Below, piece after piece: positions 1 through 7,016 of a stretch of DNA of 18,876 nt. The DNA comes from Caryophanales bacterium UBA4694 (GTDB lineage: Bacteria; Bacillota_I; Bacilli_A; RFN20; CAG-288): the NCBI GenBank assembly GCA_002404835.1, contig DHKM01000051.1:1-18876 (forward strand), in the 5' to 3' direction. How positions within the stretch are numbered: the first letter of the stretch is position 1; each line of letters begins with the position of its first letter. The position numbers were made by a program, and so were the translations under genes. The notes below the pieces were generated by a model. It was not told the DNA's origin, did not search any database, and worked only from the letters and a program-made list of their open reading frames with translations.

Positions 1-85
1 TAGTTTTCCAATTAACCAAGGATAAGTTTAATTGTTGAGGGGGGATAAGGCAAAGGTTTTCTGCTTGAAGTGAATTGGTTTGTGT

Positions 86-1852
86 TTATTCTGCTTCCTG
101 GTAGTCTTCGATGGTTTGGTTCCAGTGGATGGTCATGTTGTTGTTTTTGTATGAATCGTGACATTTGTTGTTTGGATTGTATAGTTCGTCCCATGCTTCA
201 CTCCGGTTTTCCGGCTTGGTTGCTGCTTCTAGGTAGAGATCGAATGGGTTTTCCGGACACCAGAAGACTTTTTCTTTCAGTTCAGTTACTGAACTGGGGA
301 TGAAGACTTTGGATGCATGGGTATAGGAAAAGACATAGCTTCCTATGGATTTGATGGTTTCTGGGATTTGAATCTCGGCAAGACCTGAACATCCGCTGAA
401 TGCCCAGTCATCGATTGTTTCGATGTTTTCTCCGAGAATTATTTTTGTCAGGTTTTTACATGTGGAAAAAAGACTTTTTGGCAATACGGTTAGTGTGTTT
501 GGAATATGGGCTGTCTTGATTGCTGTATAGCCTAATGCGCCGTTTCCTAAATAAGATATGGAATCGTATAGGTCTATTTTTTCAAGCTTGTAACATTTGC
601 AAAATGAACGATCGCCGATAATTTTTATGCCGTCTTTAAGGGTCACGGCTTTTAGATTTTCACATTCATAGAAGGAATATTCACTGATGACGTTAAAACC
701 TTGCGGAAAGACGATGGATTCTATGACTTTTGATTCTCTGAAAACGTCCATGCCAATGGCTTTGGCTGAACTGTTGAGAATGAAATCGGTCTGGTTCTTG
801 TTTTTGAGTCCATCTATGAGAAAATATGGATTTTTGTTATCTCCTATATACTGAAGTCCGTTTTCATCTCTGACGTTAAGACCTGATTCTTCAAAACAGT
901 ATCCTCCGTATTGGCATGGTTCGGGGAAGGTTACTTTCTTCAGATTGGTGCAGAAGGAAAAAGCTCGTGATCCCAGATATTCCAGACCATCCGGAAGGAC
1001 AACGGATGCTAGTTTTGTACAGCTTTCGAATGCGAATTCTTCGATTCTTTTTACTTTGTCAGGAAGGAGGATGCTGGTCAGACTTGTGCATCTGAAAAAG
1101 GCACTTTTGGAAATCGTTTCGAGGTTCTGCGACAGTGTTACATCGGTCAGATTTGTACAAAAATCAAAACATTGTGTGCTGATTTCTTTTACCTGATCCG
1201 GAATCTTTATGGAACGGATTGCCGTTTTTGAAAAAGCGTCTTGTTTTATTTCTTTTATTGTATTGGGGATTGTGATTTCTTCCAGCATTTCACATCCGCT
1301 GAAAAGGCCGACTTCTATTTCTTCCAATTGGCTTGGAAGAGTCACTTTTCTCAGCTTTTTGCAGTCCATGAAGGCACATGAATCGATTTGTGTAACGGAA
1401 TCAGAAATGTTTATTTCTTCTACATCGGTTTCTTCAAACGCATTTTCTCCGATTTTGCGAATGCTATTTGGAAATTCTATTTTTGTGACATGGAGATAGG
1501 AGAATGCATTGGGGAGGATTTCCGTTATTTCAATATTGTCATGGACATTCGGAATTCTGATACTTGTCGGAACGGTTTTCGCATCTTCTTTTATTTTTAT
1601 TCCATAGCTACCATCTTCCAGTAATTCGAAGGATAGATAGTCTTCTTCCGGTATGGAGATGGAGGAAAGTGAAATACTTGGCGAGGTTTTGATGGATGGT
1701 GTCGTTTTGCTATTTGCTTTCTTTGGTGTCTTTGGATACGGAATATTGGATGGAATTAGTGCTTGATATGCTGTTCTGCGTATTTTTAATTGATGCTGTA
1801 TTGCTGTTTGGACTGCAGGCTGTCGTGAAAAATAAGATGGAAAGAAGGCCAA
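86..1852 (-). CDS. BspA-type leucine-rich-repeat (LRR_5) surface protein, body; 5' end frameshifted
   Basis: The reading frame is open for 588 codons. About fifteen LRR_5 (BspA/TpLRR) units fill roughly residues 90-550. They show the pattern 'I-P-x-x-[IV]-x-x-I-x-x-x-A-F-x-x-C-x-x-L-x-x-[IV]' (for example SQLEEIEVGLFSGC and DNIEITEILPNAF). Such repeats form an elongated solenoid used for adhesion or ligand binding at the cell surface. The only in-frame start near the 5' end is a TTG at 1852 without a ribosome site, and the first 50 residues in this frame (Q, R and P rich) do not look like a signal peptide. A good lipoprotein signal peptide lies in another frame at 1871 (next entry). The natural protein was therefore probably a lipid-anchored LRR protein that lost its frame between about 1815 and 1710. 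The family is certain; the function beyond surface binding is unknown. Confidence 0.85.
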   Translation of the reverse strand: MAFFPSYFSRQPAVQTAIQHQLKIRRTAYQALIPSNIPYPKTPKKANSKTTPSIKTSPSISLSSISIPEEDYLSFELLEDGSYGIKIKEDAKTVPTSIRIPNVHDNIEITEILPNAFSYLHVTKIEFPNSIRKIGENAFEETDVEEINISDSVTQIDSCAFMDCKKLRKVTLPSQLEEIEVGLFSGCEMLEEITIPNTIKEIKQDAFSKTAIRSIKIPDQVKEISTQCFDFCTNLTDVTLSQNLETISKSAFFRCTSLTSILLPDKVKRIEEFAFESCTKLASVVLPDGLEYLGSRAFSFCTNLKKVTFPEPCQYGGYCFEESGLNVRDENGLQYIGDNKNPYFLIDGLKNKNQTDFILNSSAKAIGMDVFRESKVIESIVFPQGFNVISEYSFYECENLKAVTLKDGIKIIGDRSFCKCYKLEKIDLYDSISYLGNGALGYTAIKTAHIPNTLTVLPKSLFSTCKNLTKIILGENIETIDDWAFSGCSGLAEIQIPETIKSIGSYVFSYTHASKVFIPSSVTELKEKVFWCPENPFDLYLEAATKPENRSEAWDELYNPNNKCHDSYKNNNMTIHWNQTIEDYQEAE

Positions 1853-1871
1853 TGTGTTTGACTTTTTTCAT
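1710..1871 (-). pseudogene. Lipoprotein signal peptide and linker of the LRR gene, out of frame with its body
   Basis: An ATG at 1871 sits 6 nt after AAGGAG and encodes MKKVKHIGLLSILFFTTAC, a textbook lipoprotein signal peptide (K-rich start, hydrophobic core, lipobox TTAC with Cys19). An S/N/T/Q/K-rich linker typical of mature lipoproteins follows, ending in KDTKESK and TAG (1712-1710) after 53 codons. The LRR body continues in the frame one base further on, so a single extra base (or a +1 slip) near 1710-1740 would join them. Both frames are open across about 100 bases here, so the exact event cannot be placed. It may be a real mutation, an assembly error or, less likely, a recoding event. 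Confidence 0.8.
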
Positions 1872-1877
1872 AGTATG

Positions 1878-1883
1878 CTCCTT
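1878..1883 (-). promoter_or_regulatory. Ribosome binding site AAGGAG that fixes the LRR gene start at 1871
   Basis: On the minus strand AAGGAG is followed by 6 nt and the ATG at 1871. No comparable site precedes the TTG at 1852, so translation is expected to begin in the signal-peptide frame. Confidence 0.75.
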
Positions 1884-1891
1884 TTTGCTCG

Positions 1892-1900
1892 ATTATATCA
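1892..1900 (-). promoter_or_regulatory. Extended -10 promoter (TGATATAAT) for the LRR gene
   Basis: The minus strand reads TGATATAAT: a perfect -10 hexamer with the extended TGn element. The predicted transcript start is near 1885, about 14 nt before the ATG at 1871. The -35 position 17 bp upstream (1915-1920, TGCATA) is poor and lies inside the palindrome at 1917-1930. Confidence 0.7.
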
Positions 1901-1916
1901 ATGAAATTTTCTTTTA

Positions 1917-1930
1917 TGCAAGCGCTTGCA
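1917..1930. promoter_or_regulatory. cre/LacI-family operator, perfect palindrome TGCAAGCGCTTGCA
   Basis: The 14-bp sequence is a perfect inverted repeat and fits the catabolite-responsive element consensus TGNAANCGNTTNCA at every fixed position. It overlaps the -35 position of the LRR promoter, where a bound CcpA or other LacI/GalR-family repressor would block RNA polymerase. The regulator is not encoded in the window. A close relative (12 of 14 identical) lies at 7003-7016 ahead of the GH3 gene. Confidence 0.75.
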
Positions 1931-2120
1931 TTAGTTTGATTGATTGTTTGCCGTTTTTTTAAAAAAAGGAACCTAGTTGAACTGATTTAAGCATAAACAC
2001 ACAGAATTGTTTTGCGGCAGGCATAAATTTTGTATATAAGTCAACAATTTGTTTGCTTTTCTTGATTTTTTTTGGAAATGATTGCATCCAAATCAATTGG
2101 TTAAAAATGTGAAAACGATG
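1931..2120. other. AT-rich intergenic stretch without recognised gene
   Basis: This lies between the LRR promoter and the readable end of the ATPase frame. It holds an A/T tract (about 1961-1977) and a weak CCAA/TTGG inverted repeat near 2090-2102. I see no convincing terminator, RNA gene or open frame. Confidence 0.5.
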
Positions 2121-2303
2121 TCACAATATGGAAGGATGTGATTCTTTTGAATGTCGGATAAAAATGAAATCTCCGAAAAAATTGGGAAAACATAAAATTC
2201 GTTTCTTCTTTTTTTGGTTCTTTAAGTATCCGATAGGAACAACGATGACACCGTCTTTTCTTCGGTATGCGTAATTTCCTACTCCGGTCAAGACCATCAA
2301 AAA
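2121..2303 (-). pseudogene. Detached C-terminal tail of the AAA_14/DUF4143 ATPase, beyond a premature TAA
   Basis: Directly after the TAA at 2306-2304 the same frame continues as FLMVLTGVGNYAYRRKDGV and IVVPIGYLK, the typical conserved ending of DUF4143 ATPases (pattern FLMVxTG..YAYRR.DGV.VVPIG.L). It then runs through a lysine-rich, non-family stretch to TGA at 2121. One substitution, such as TCA to TAA, explains the break. About 27 conserved residues are lost. Confidence 0.8.
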
Positions 2304-3527
2304 TTAGGGAGAATTCATTTTGCCGGTATCGATTTTCGATTCCAGGGCTTTTAGATTTTTGGCGCCTTCTTCGATGAGCGTATCACCGCCGAGTTTGATT
2401 TCGACAAGACCATATTTTCCGTCTCTTAGGTGAATGACAGCATCACATTCAAGACCACTTTTGTCACGATAATGGTAGACTTCTCCGTTCAGTGAATCGG
2501 CATAGATGCGGAGATCTCTGACGCATAATGTTTCTAGAAGGAAACCAAATGTATGAAGATCGTTCATCAGGTCATTTGGTCCGACTCCCATTGCGGCAAC
2601 GGCAATGGAAGGGTCGATGTAATAACGTGTTTCGGATGAACGGATTGCCGTTTTTGATCGTAGGTTTGGGTTCCAGGCTGGCATATCTTCGATGACAAAG
2701 ATTTTCTTCAATGCCTTAAGATAACTAGCGATGGTTTCTTCGTTGATGGAGGATTCATCATTTTTTGAGATATCTTGTACGAGGACCGTATTCGGAATCT
2801 GAGTCCCTTGGTTTCTGGCATAGGAACGCATCAGACGCTTCACTCTTTCCGGATTCTTTTCTATGTTGTCTGCGCGATTGATATCCGAATGTACTACTGC
2901 GTCATAGTAATCGTATGCCTTTTCCAATGCGATTTCGTTTCTCATATCGATTGCCTGGGGCCAGCCACCTCTGCATATTAGAAATGCCAGGCGGTCGAAT
3001 GTGAGTTCGGAAAATCCTTCTATCTTTTCTTCCTTGTCAAATAGTTCTTTTAAGCTTATGGTACCGGTTGAATCTTGGGATTCATAAAGGCTCATTGGCC
3101 TCATTCTTAGCCATGCAAATCTACCTGTTCCGGAATGGGTTAGTTCTTTGGTGTCAACAGGTACTGCTGATCCTGTCAAAATAAACTGTCCGGTTTTTCC
3201 ACGATGGTCTACTTCAAAACGTATGGCATCCCATAGCTTTGGGGCAATCTGCCATTCATCTATTAGTCTTGGTGTCAATCCTCTAAGGAGCTGGTCTGGG
3301 TTTGTTTCGGAAATTGTGATGTTCCTTGCTTTGTTGATTGGATTGTCAATATAAATGACGCTTTTGGAAATTTGTTCTGCAGTTGTTGTTTTTCCGCACC
3401 ATTTTGGTCCTTCTATGACAACGGCCCCTTTGCCTTCTAATTTTCTTCTTAGAATATCATCTGCGACTCGGTTTCTATATTGCTCATGTCTTGATGCTCC
3501 TTCGCAGGTTATTTGTGACATGTTCAT
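2304..3527 (-). CDS. ATP-binding protein, AAA_14 + DUF4143 family, C-terminally truncated
   Basis: This 407-residue protein belongs to the widespread prokaryotic family of AAA_14 ATPases fused to DUF4143. The Walker A motif is GPKWCGKT (residues 40-47, Lys46), Walker B is RLIDEW (Asp90, Glu91), and a sensor-like LTGS lies at 117-120. The C-terminal half carries the DUF4143 region with a nuclease-fold-like signature, LECDAV...LVEIKLG (Asp362, Glu376, Lys378). The cellular role of the family is not settled; DNA-related and defence-like roles are only inferred. The frame stops at TAA after KMNSP, but the conserved tail continues in frame downstream, so the product is truncated. The start is uncertain: ATG at 3527 or 3521, neither with a ribosome site. 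A possible -10 at 3538-3543 would make the transcript nearly leaderless. It is a single-gene unit. Confidence 0.85.
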   Translation of the reverse strand: MNMSQITCEGASRHEQYRNRVADDILRRKLEGKGAVVIEGPKWCGKTTTAEQISKSVIYIDNPINKARNITISETNPDQLLRGLTPRLIDEWQIAPKLWDAIRFEVDHRGKTGQFILTGSAVPVDTKELTHSGTGRFAWLRMRPMSLYESQDSTGTISLKELFDKEEKIEGFSELTFDRLAFLICRGGWPQAIDMRNEIALEKAYDYYDAVVHSDINRADNIEKNPERVKRLMRSYARNQGTQIPNTVLVQDISKNDESSINEETIASYLKALKKIFVIEDMPAWNPNLRSKTAIRSSETRYYIDPSIAVAAMGVGPNDLMNDLHTFGFLLETLCVRDLRIYADSLNGEVYHYRDKSGLECDAVIHLRDGKYGLVEIKLGGDTLIEEGAKNLKALESKIDTGKMNSP

Positions 3528-3537
3528 TATGCATGAA

Positions 3538-3543
3538 ATTCTA
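3538..3543 (-). promoter_or_regulatory. Candidate -10 (TAGAAT) for the ATPase gene
   Basis: The minus strand reads TAGAAT, five of six bases of the consensus, about 10 nt before the ATG at 3527. The matching -35 position falls in the first 23-bp repeat and is poor, so this would need an activator or is not the true promoter. Confidence 0.3.
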
Positions 3544-3553
3544 AATGGATAAA

Positions 3554-3599
3554 ATATCGTTCCGACGATTGGCCAGATATCATTCCGACGATTGGCTTC
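3554..3599. repeat. Two tandem 23-bp repeats upstream of the ATPase gene
   Basis: Two head-to-tail units (3554-3576 and 3577-3599) share the core ATATC[G/A]TTCCGACGATTGGC with one difference in 20 bases; the last three bases differ. The first unit contains the dyad ATCGT-TCCG-ACGAT; in the second one arm carries G to A. The position covers the -35 region of the ATPase gene, so these could be operators or a simple tandem duplication. Confidence 0.7.
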
Positions 3600-3640
3600 T
3601 TATAGAGACGAATCTAGCAGGTGAATGGGTTATGGCAAAT

Positions 3641-3683
3641 AAAAAAGGCTGGCCTTTCTGCACTTGCGGAATAAGTCAGCCTT
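3641..3683 (-). terminator. Rho-independent terminator of the downstream TetR gene
   Basis: On the minus strand AAGGCTGAC pairs with GCCAGCCTT (one G-U pair) around a 21-nt loop, followed directly by TTTTTT. It begins 8 nt after the TetR stop codon at 3692. Confidence 0.75.
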
Positions 3684-3691
3684 GTTTTCTT

Positions 3692-4228
3692 CTAATAGGC
3701 GTTGAGGAGCTGGAAGGATACTTTCCTTCCGATGTTGAAGACGGAATAGACGTCCTGTTCTTCGATGTCGCGGTTGAGGGAGGTCAGGTAATCCAGGGTG
3801 CAGAGGATCTGGTTGGCATAGAGATTTGCTTCGATGGGTGTGGAGTCTCTGTGTTCCGTTTTGTACAAATCGGAGAGATCCTTCAGGAAGTTTCCTCGGA
3901 TGTCTATTTCGTTGTCCTTGATCTGGATGATATTGGTATAGTCGATTCTTATGCGGTTGATGGTATAGAGGTAATTCTGGATGTCGATCCGGTTATCCAT
4001 GATGAACAGACTTTCCTTCATCTCCTCATAGAGGTAATGGTAGGCCTGCTTTAGGAGGTCGTACTTGTCGATGAAGTGTTTGTAGAAGGTTCCCTTGGAT
4101 ACCTGGGATTCTTCCAGGATATCCTGGATGGTGATTTTTTTGAAATTCTTGTAGGCAATGAGATCGAAAAAGGACTGGATGATGAAGCTGTGGGTTCTTG
4201 ACGATGCGGACATTCTGAATTTGTTCAT
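3692..4228 (-). CDS. TetR/AcrR-family transcriptional regulator (distal)
   Basis: A 178-residue cytoplasmic regulator. The N-terminal helix-turn-helix spans about residues 33-52 (ITIQDILEESQVSKGTFYKHF) with the hallmark KGTFYKHF recognition helix of the TetR family. The rest is a mostly helical ligand/dimer domain with no recognisable ligand signature. The start at 4228 is supported by GAGGTG 4 nt upstream. It lies 123 bp after the kinase stop codon and has its own terminator and apparently its own promoter, with a LytTR-like double repeat just upstream. This suggests it is a target of the neighbouring response regulator rather than only a read-through gene. It resembles the other TetR gene at 6366-6902 in length and helix-turn-helix, so the two may be paralogues. 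Targets are unknown. Confidence 0.88.
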   Translation of the reverse strand: MNKFRMSASSRTHSFIIQSFFDLIAYKNFKKITIQDILEESQVSKGTFYKHFIDKYDLLKQAYHYLYEEMKESLFIMDNRIDIQNYLYTINRIRIDYTNIIQIKDNEIDIRGNFLKDLSDLYKTEHRDSTPIEANLYANQILCTLDYLTSLNRDIEEQDVYSVFNIGRKVSFQLLNAY

Positions 4229-4272
4229 GTTTCACCTCGTTTCTCTTTTTGATTTTTTATGTATGCGTTTAC

Positions 4273-4301
4273 ATTTTATCTTCAAGAGATTTTGGGTGAA
4301 A
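4273..4301 (-). promoter_or_regulatory. Weak promoter (TTTCAC - 17 bp - TAAAAT) for the distal TetR gene
   Basis: On the minus strand TAAAAT (4278-4273) is a good -10, while the -35 at 4301-4296 is TTTCAC, far from consensus. A poor -35 with direct repeats 6 bp further upstream is what an activator-dependent promoter looks like. Confidence 0.45.
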
Positions 4302-4307
4302 CAGATA

Positions 4308-4336
4308 TGTCAAAGTTGGTGTGTTTTGTGTCAAAG
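4308..4336. promoter_or_regulatory. Direct repeat TGTCAAAG x2, 21-bp period: candidate LytTR-type binding site
   Basis: The octamer TGTCAAAG occurs at 4308-4315 and exactly again at 4329-4336 (CTTTGACA twice on the minus strand), separated by 13 bp. LytTR regulators such as AgrA bind pairs of direct repeats about one or two helical turns apart next to a weak -35, and a LytTR regulator is encoded 1.3 kb upstream. Reading the TTGACA inside each repeat as a -35 gives no acceptable -10 at 16-19 bp. Confidence 0.5.
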
Positions 4337-4351
4337 ATGGTATCCGGCTTT

Positions 4352-5647
4352 TCAGTCTTCCTGTGTCTTGATTCTGAACAGAAGATCGAGAGAGAAAATC
4401 TCCCCTTCTTTCTTTACGGAGAACCTTCCTCCGTTTTCTTCGACGTTGATCTTGATGGATTTTAGGCCGAAGCCGTGATTTATTTTGTCGCTGTTTGATG
4501 TGATGCCAAGTTCCGCTTTTTCGTCTTGACTGCAGAAGTTCTCGAAATGGATGCTGAGATAGTCTCCGTAGTCGTTTCCGGTTACGGATATGATTCTTTT
4601 TTCTTCTGGAAGCTTTTTGACTGCTACAATAGCATTGCTGATTGCATTTTCAAAGATGGAATATAAGCTTTCTTTGGCAATGTAGTTGATTTTGCTGGCG
4701 TCAAGGAAACAGGTGAATCTGATTTTATTGTTTGTGAAAGCGAGACTTTTTTCTTTGAGAACAAGGTCGAAAGCTGGGCAGTTTGTCGTTGCAATCTGCT
4801 CATAGACATTCATGCTTTTCTTAAGCCCATTCAGTTCGTCTTGGCTGATTTTGTTTCCTATGGCATCTAGGCGGTGTTTTAGGTCATGCATCTTGATGTT
4901 GACCATTTCGATGTTTTCGTTTGCCTGTTTGAAGTTCTCTTTGTCTTTTTCGTACATCGTCTTGATTCTGGTGGATTCCTTGATGGTCCTATGGCTGATC
5001 AGCAGTTCGAGTTCGGAGGTCATGGATATGGCGCTGACGACGATATTGAAAAGATAGACGACAAGCCAGCTTTCTGTGTTTCCGCTTGTGATGGCTGCTT
5101 TCATGCCCAAGGAGGAGAGGATGGACAGGGCGACGATGGTGAAGAAGGTGATGAAGATCTGCCTTTTTTCCTTGATGTTCTCGATTCCTTTTCTTTTGGC
5201 AGGGTCTTTTAGATATAGACGATAGATGAGCAGACTTTCCAGACTGAATATTGTTATCAGCATCAGAAACACATAGTACCAGTTTTCGGTTTCATCGATG
5301 GGGAGATTGATACGGATGGTCGAGGTGAGGCAATAGGAGGAGTTCTGCATGCAATAGCCGATGGTTCCGGCTAAAAGGTAGCTTGGTATGGTGGCTTTGT
5401 AGCAGAAAGGAAGCCCTAGGAGAGTGAGGAGAAAGACGACGAAGGCGGAGATGATGTAGATCAGACTTCCGGGGACGATGGACCTCAGGAAATAGAATCC
5501 GAAGTTTGCACCTATCGACACTGCTAGGACAATAAGCAGTCTTAGCCAATAGCAGCTTCTTTTTGGAAAGAAACGTGCCACCATGGTTTCACCTAAAATA
5601 AGGAAAAGAGGGAAATCGATCTGGCCATATATGGTTCCGATGGACAT
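4352..5647 (-). CDS. GHKL-type sensor histidine kinase (AgrC-like)
   Basis: A 431-residue membrane kinase. Residues 1-210 contain five or six hydrophobic segments forming a polytopic sensor without a large extracellular domain, as in peptide- or membrane-sensing AgrC-type kinases. A short coiled segment leads to the phosphoacceptor motif MHDLKH (His254). The ATPase domain has the N-box FENAISNA (Asn334, Asn338) and the G-box HGFGLKS (391-397), the HATPase_c_5 arrangement. The start codon overlaps the response-regulator stop by one base (TAATG) and has a strong AGGAGG at 5657-5662. It is expected to phosphorylate the response regulator encoded just upstream. No autoinducer-peptide or processing gene of the AgrB/AgrD kind is in the window, so the signal is unknown. 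Confidence 0.9.
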   Translation of the reverse strand: MSIGTIYGQIDFPLFLILGETMVARFFPKRSCYWLRLLIVLAVSIGANFGFYFLRSIVPGSLIYIISAFVVFLLTLLGLPFCYKATIPSYLLAGTIGYCMQNSSYCLTSTIRINLPIDETENWYYVFLMLITIFSLESLLIYRLYLKDPAKRKGIENIKEKRQIFITFFTIVALSILSSLGMKAAITSGNTESWLVVYLFNIVVSAISMTSELELLISHRTIKESTRIKTMYEKDKENFKQANENIEMVNIKMHDLKHRLDAIGNKISQDELNGLKKSMNVYEQIATTNCPAFDLVLKEKSLAFTNNKIRFTCFLDASKINYIAKESLYSIFENAISNAIVAVKKLPEEKRIISVTGNDYGDYLSIHFENFCSQDEKAELGITSNSDKINHGFGLKSIKINVEENGGRFSVKKEGEIFSLDLLFRIKTQED

Positions 5648-6369
5648 TATAGGATACCTCCTGTTTTTTTGATGGTCTCGAAGAAGTCGTCGACGAATTC
5701 CTTCTTTCTGTTCCTGGAAATCGGAAGCCGTTCGCCGTTCATCAGTACGACTTCGTTTTGTTCAACGGATGTGAGGAACCTGAGGTTGACAAGATAGGAT
5801 ACGGAGCATCTGGAAAAGGAATGGGGTGACAGTTTTTCTTCCAGAAGCTTCATACTTGTCTTTTCCCGTACTTTGAATTCTCCGTCGTTGGTATGGTAGA
5901 TCATGATATGTCCGAAGGATTCGACGTAATAGAGGTCGGATAGGGGAATGATTTTGACGCCGTTTTCGATGGGGATGGATAGGGAGAGTTCTTTGTTCTT
6001 GAGTCGATTGGTGACTTTCTTCAATCGGATGTAGATGTCCTGATCGGATACGGGTTTCAGCATGTAGTCCATGGCATTGTACTGATACCCTTTGATGGCT
6101 AGTGCCGCGACGTGGGTGACGAAGATGAGTATGGTGTTCTGGTCATAGGATCTGAATTTTTCGGCTGTCGCCATTCCGTTCATTCCCGGAAGCTCGACAT
6201 CCAAAAAGACGATATCGTAGATCGGCTTGTAGTTGGTTAGGAATGCTTCTCCGGATGTGAATCGTTTCAGGTTGATGACCTGTTTTTCTTTTTGTCCGTA
6301 GGAATTGATGGCATTTGTCAGATTCAGGGCGTCCTGATCGTCGTCTTCTATCATTGCGATGTTGATCAT
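5647..6369 (-). CDS. LytTR-family response regulator (AgrA/LytR type)
   Basis: A 240-residue DNA-binding response regulator. The receiver domain (about 1-120) has the acidic pocket Glu8-Asp9-Asp10, phosphoacceptor Asp57 in FLDVELPGMNG, Thr85 and Lys105. The C-terminal LytTR domain (about 130-235) contains LYYVESFGHIMIYH, SFSRCSVSYLVNL and a terminal basic helix, as in AgrA/ComE-like regulators. Its start overlaps the stop codon of the TetR gene in an ATGA arrangement and its stop overlaps the kinase start, so TetR, regulator and kinase are translated as a coupled unit. The direct repeats at 4308-4336 are a plausible target; control of the divergent glycosidase genes is possible but not shown. 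Confidence 0.92.
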   Translation of the reverse strand: MINIAMIEDDDQDALNLTNAINSYGQKEKQVINLKRFTSGEAFLTNYKPIYDIVFLDVELPGMNGMATAEKFRSYDQNTILIFVTHVAALAIKGYQYNAMDYMLKPVSDQDIYIRLKKVTNRLKNKELSLSIPIENGVKIIPLSDLYYVESFGHIMIYHTNDGEFKVREKTSMKLLEEKLSPHSFSRCSVSYLVNLRFLTSVEQNEVVLMNGERLPISRNRKKEFVDDFFETIKKTGGIL

Positions 6370-6902
6370 TGTCCGTTTGCCTTTTTCAATAATAAGATTT
6401 CTTCGCTTTTCTGTCTGATGGTCTCTTGGATTTTATTGGATAATGTTTCTTTTGTCAGATCTTCATTGTCTTCGATAAGAGAGAGGAAGATGGGATGGAT
6501 ACTGATTAGGGGCTGTGGGTAGTTGTTTCTTTTTAGGCTTTCCCTGAGTGGCTCAAGAAGGATGCTGAGGTTGGTAATCGCCTTTCCATACAAAAGAGGC
6601 AGGCAACGGTATTCTCTCTTATGGAGATTGACGAAGATGACGAATTTTTCCCGGTTTCGTTCTGAGGAATCGAGCAGGAAGGTTTCGTCTAGGATCTTGT
6701 TGGCATTATCCATATAGAAGGCCAGTGTCTTCTGGATCAGGTCTTCTTTTGTTCTGAAATACTTGTAGAATGTCCCTTTGGCAATTTCCTCTTTTTTCAG
6801 GATGTCAATGATTTTGATCTGCTGGATGTCATTCTTGTTTTCCAGAAGCTTGAGGAGACTTGACATGATGGCTTGTTGTGTCCTGTTCTCTTTTGTGTTC
6901 AT
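6366..6902 (-). CDS. TetR/AcrR-family regulator, first gene of the two-component operon
   Basis: From the ATG at 6902 this is 178 residues. An in-frame TTG at 6920 would add six residues (MPSVYP) but has no better ribosome site, so the ATG is preferred. The helix-turn-helix covers about residues 30-49 and ends in AKGTFYKYF. The C-terminal domain is helical and not assignable to a ligand class. The gene follows a good promoter (6935-6963) with a leader of about 26 nt lacking a Shine-Dalgarno sequence, and overlaps the response-regulator gene by 4 bp. It is divergent from the GH3 gene, sharing a 328-bp intergenic region, so it may bind there and regulate itself, the glycosidase genes, or both. 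Fusing a TetR gene into a LytTR two-component operon is not the usual arrangement. Confidence 0.88.
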   Translation of the reverse strand: MNTKENRTQQAIMSSLLKLLENKNDIQQIKIIDILKKEEIAKGTFYKYFRTKEDLIQKTLAFYMDNANKILDETFLLDSSERNREKFVIFVNLHKREYRCLPLLYGKAITNLSILLEPLRESLKRNNYPQPLISIHPIFLSLIEDNEDLTKETLSNKIQETIRQKSEEILLLKKANGQ

Positions 6903-6934
6903 GGGATATACGGAAGGCAATTATTTGTATGAAA

Positions 6935-6963
6935 ATTAGACTTCCTGTGAACTATCGTATCAA
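6935..6963 (-). promoter_or_regulatory. Sigma-A-type promoter (TTGATA - 17 bp - TCTAAT) for the TetR/regulator/kinase operon
   Basis: On the minus strand TTGATA (6963-6958) and TCTAAT (6940-6935) each match five of six consensus bases at the optimal 17-bp spacing. Transcription is predicted to start near 6928. Confidence 0.7.
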
Positions 6964-7002
6964 AAAAACAAAAAATTGTTAAGGAAAATAAGAGTTGATG
7001 TT

Positions 7003-7016
7003 TGCAAGCGCTTTGA
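7003..7016. promoter_or_regulatory. cre/LacI-family operator-like site TGCAAGCGCTTTGA upstream of the GH3 gene
   Basis: This matches the palindrome at 1917-1930 in 12 of 14 bases and the cre consensus except in the last two positions. It overlaps the consensus -35 TTGACA at 7013-7018, an arrangement like that at the LRR gene, and suggests shared sugar-responsive repression of both. It also lies between two divergent genes, so it could affect the TetR operon. Confidence 0.6.

Noticed and set aside
3545..4054. 169-codon plus-strand open frame across the terminator and the distal TetR gene
   Set aside because: It is the mirror of the TetR coding strand, and its translation shows only an acidic, hydrophobic antisense pattern.
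5647..6369. agr-type quorum-sensing locus
   Set aside because: The kinase and regulator fit the AgrC/AgrA type, but no AgrB-like protease or short precursor-peptide gene is seen between or beside them in the window.
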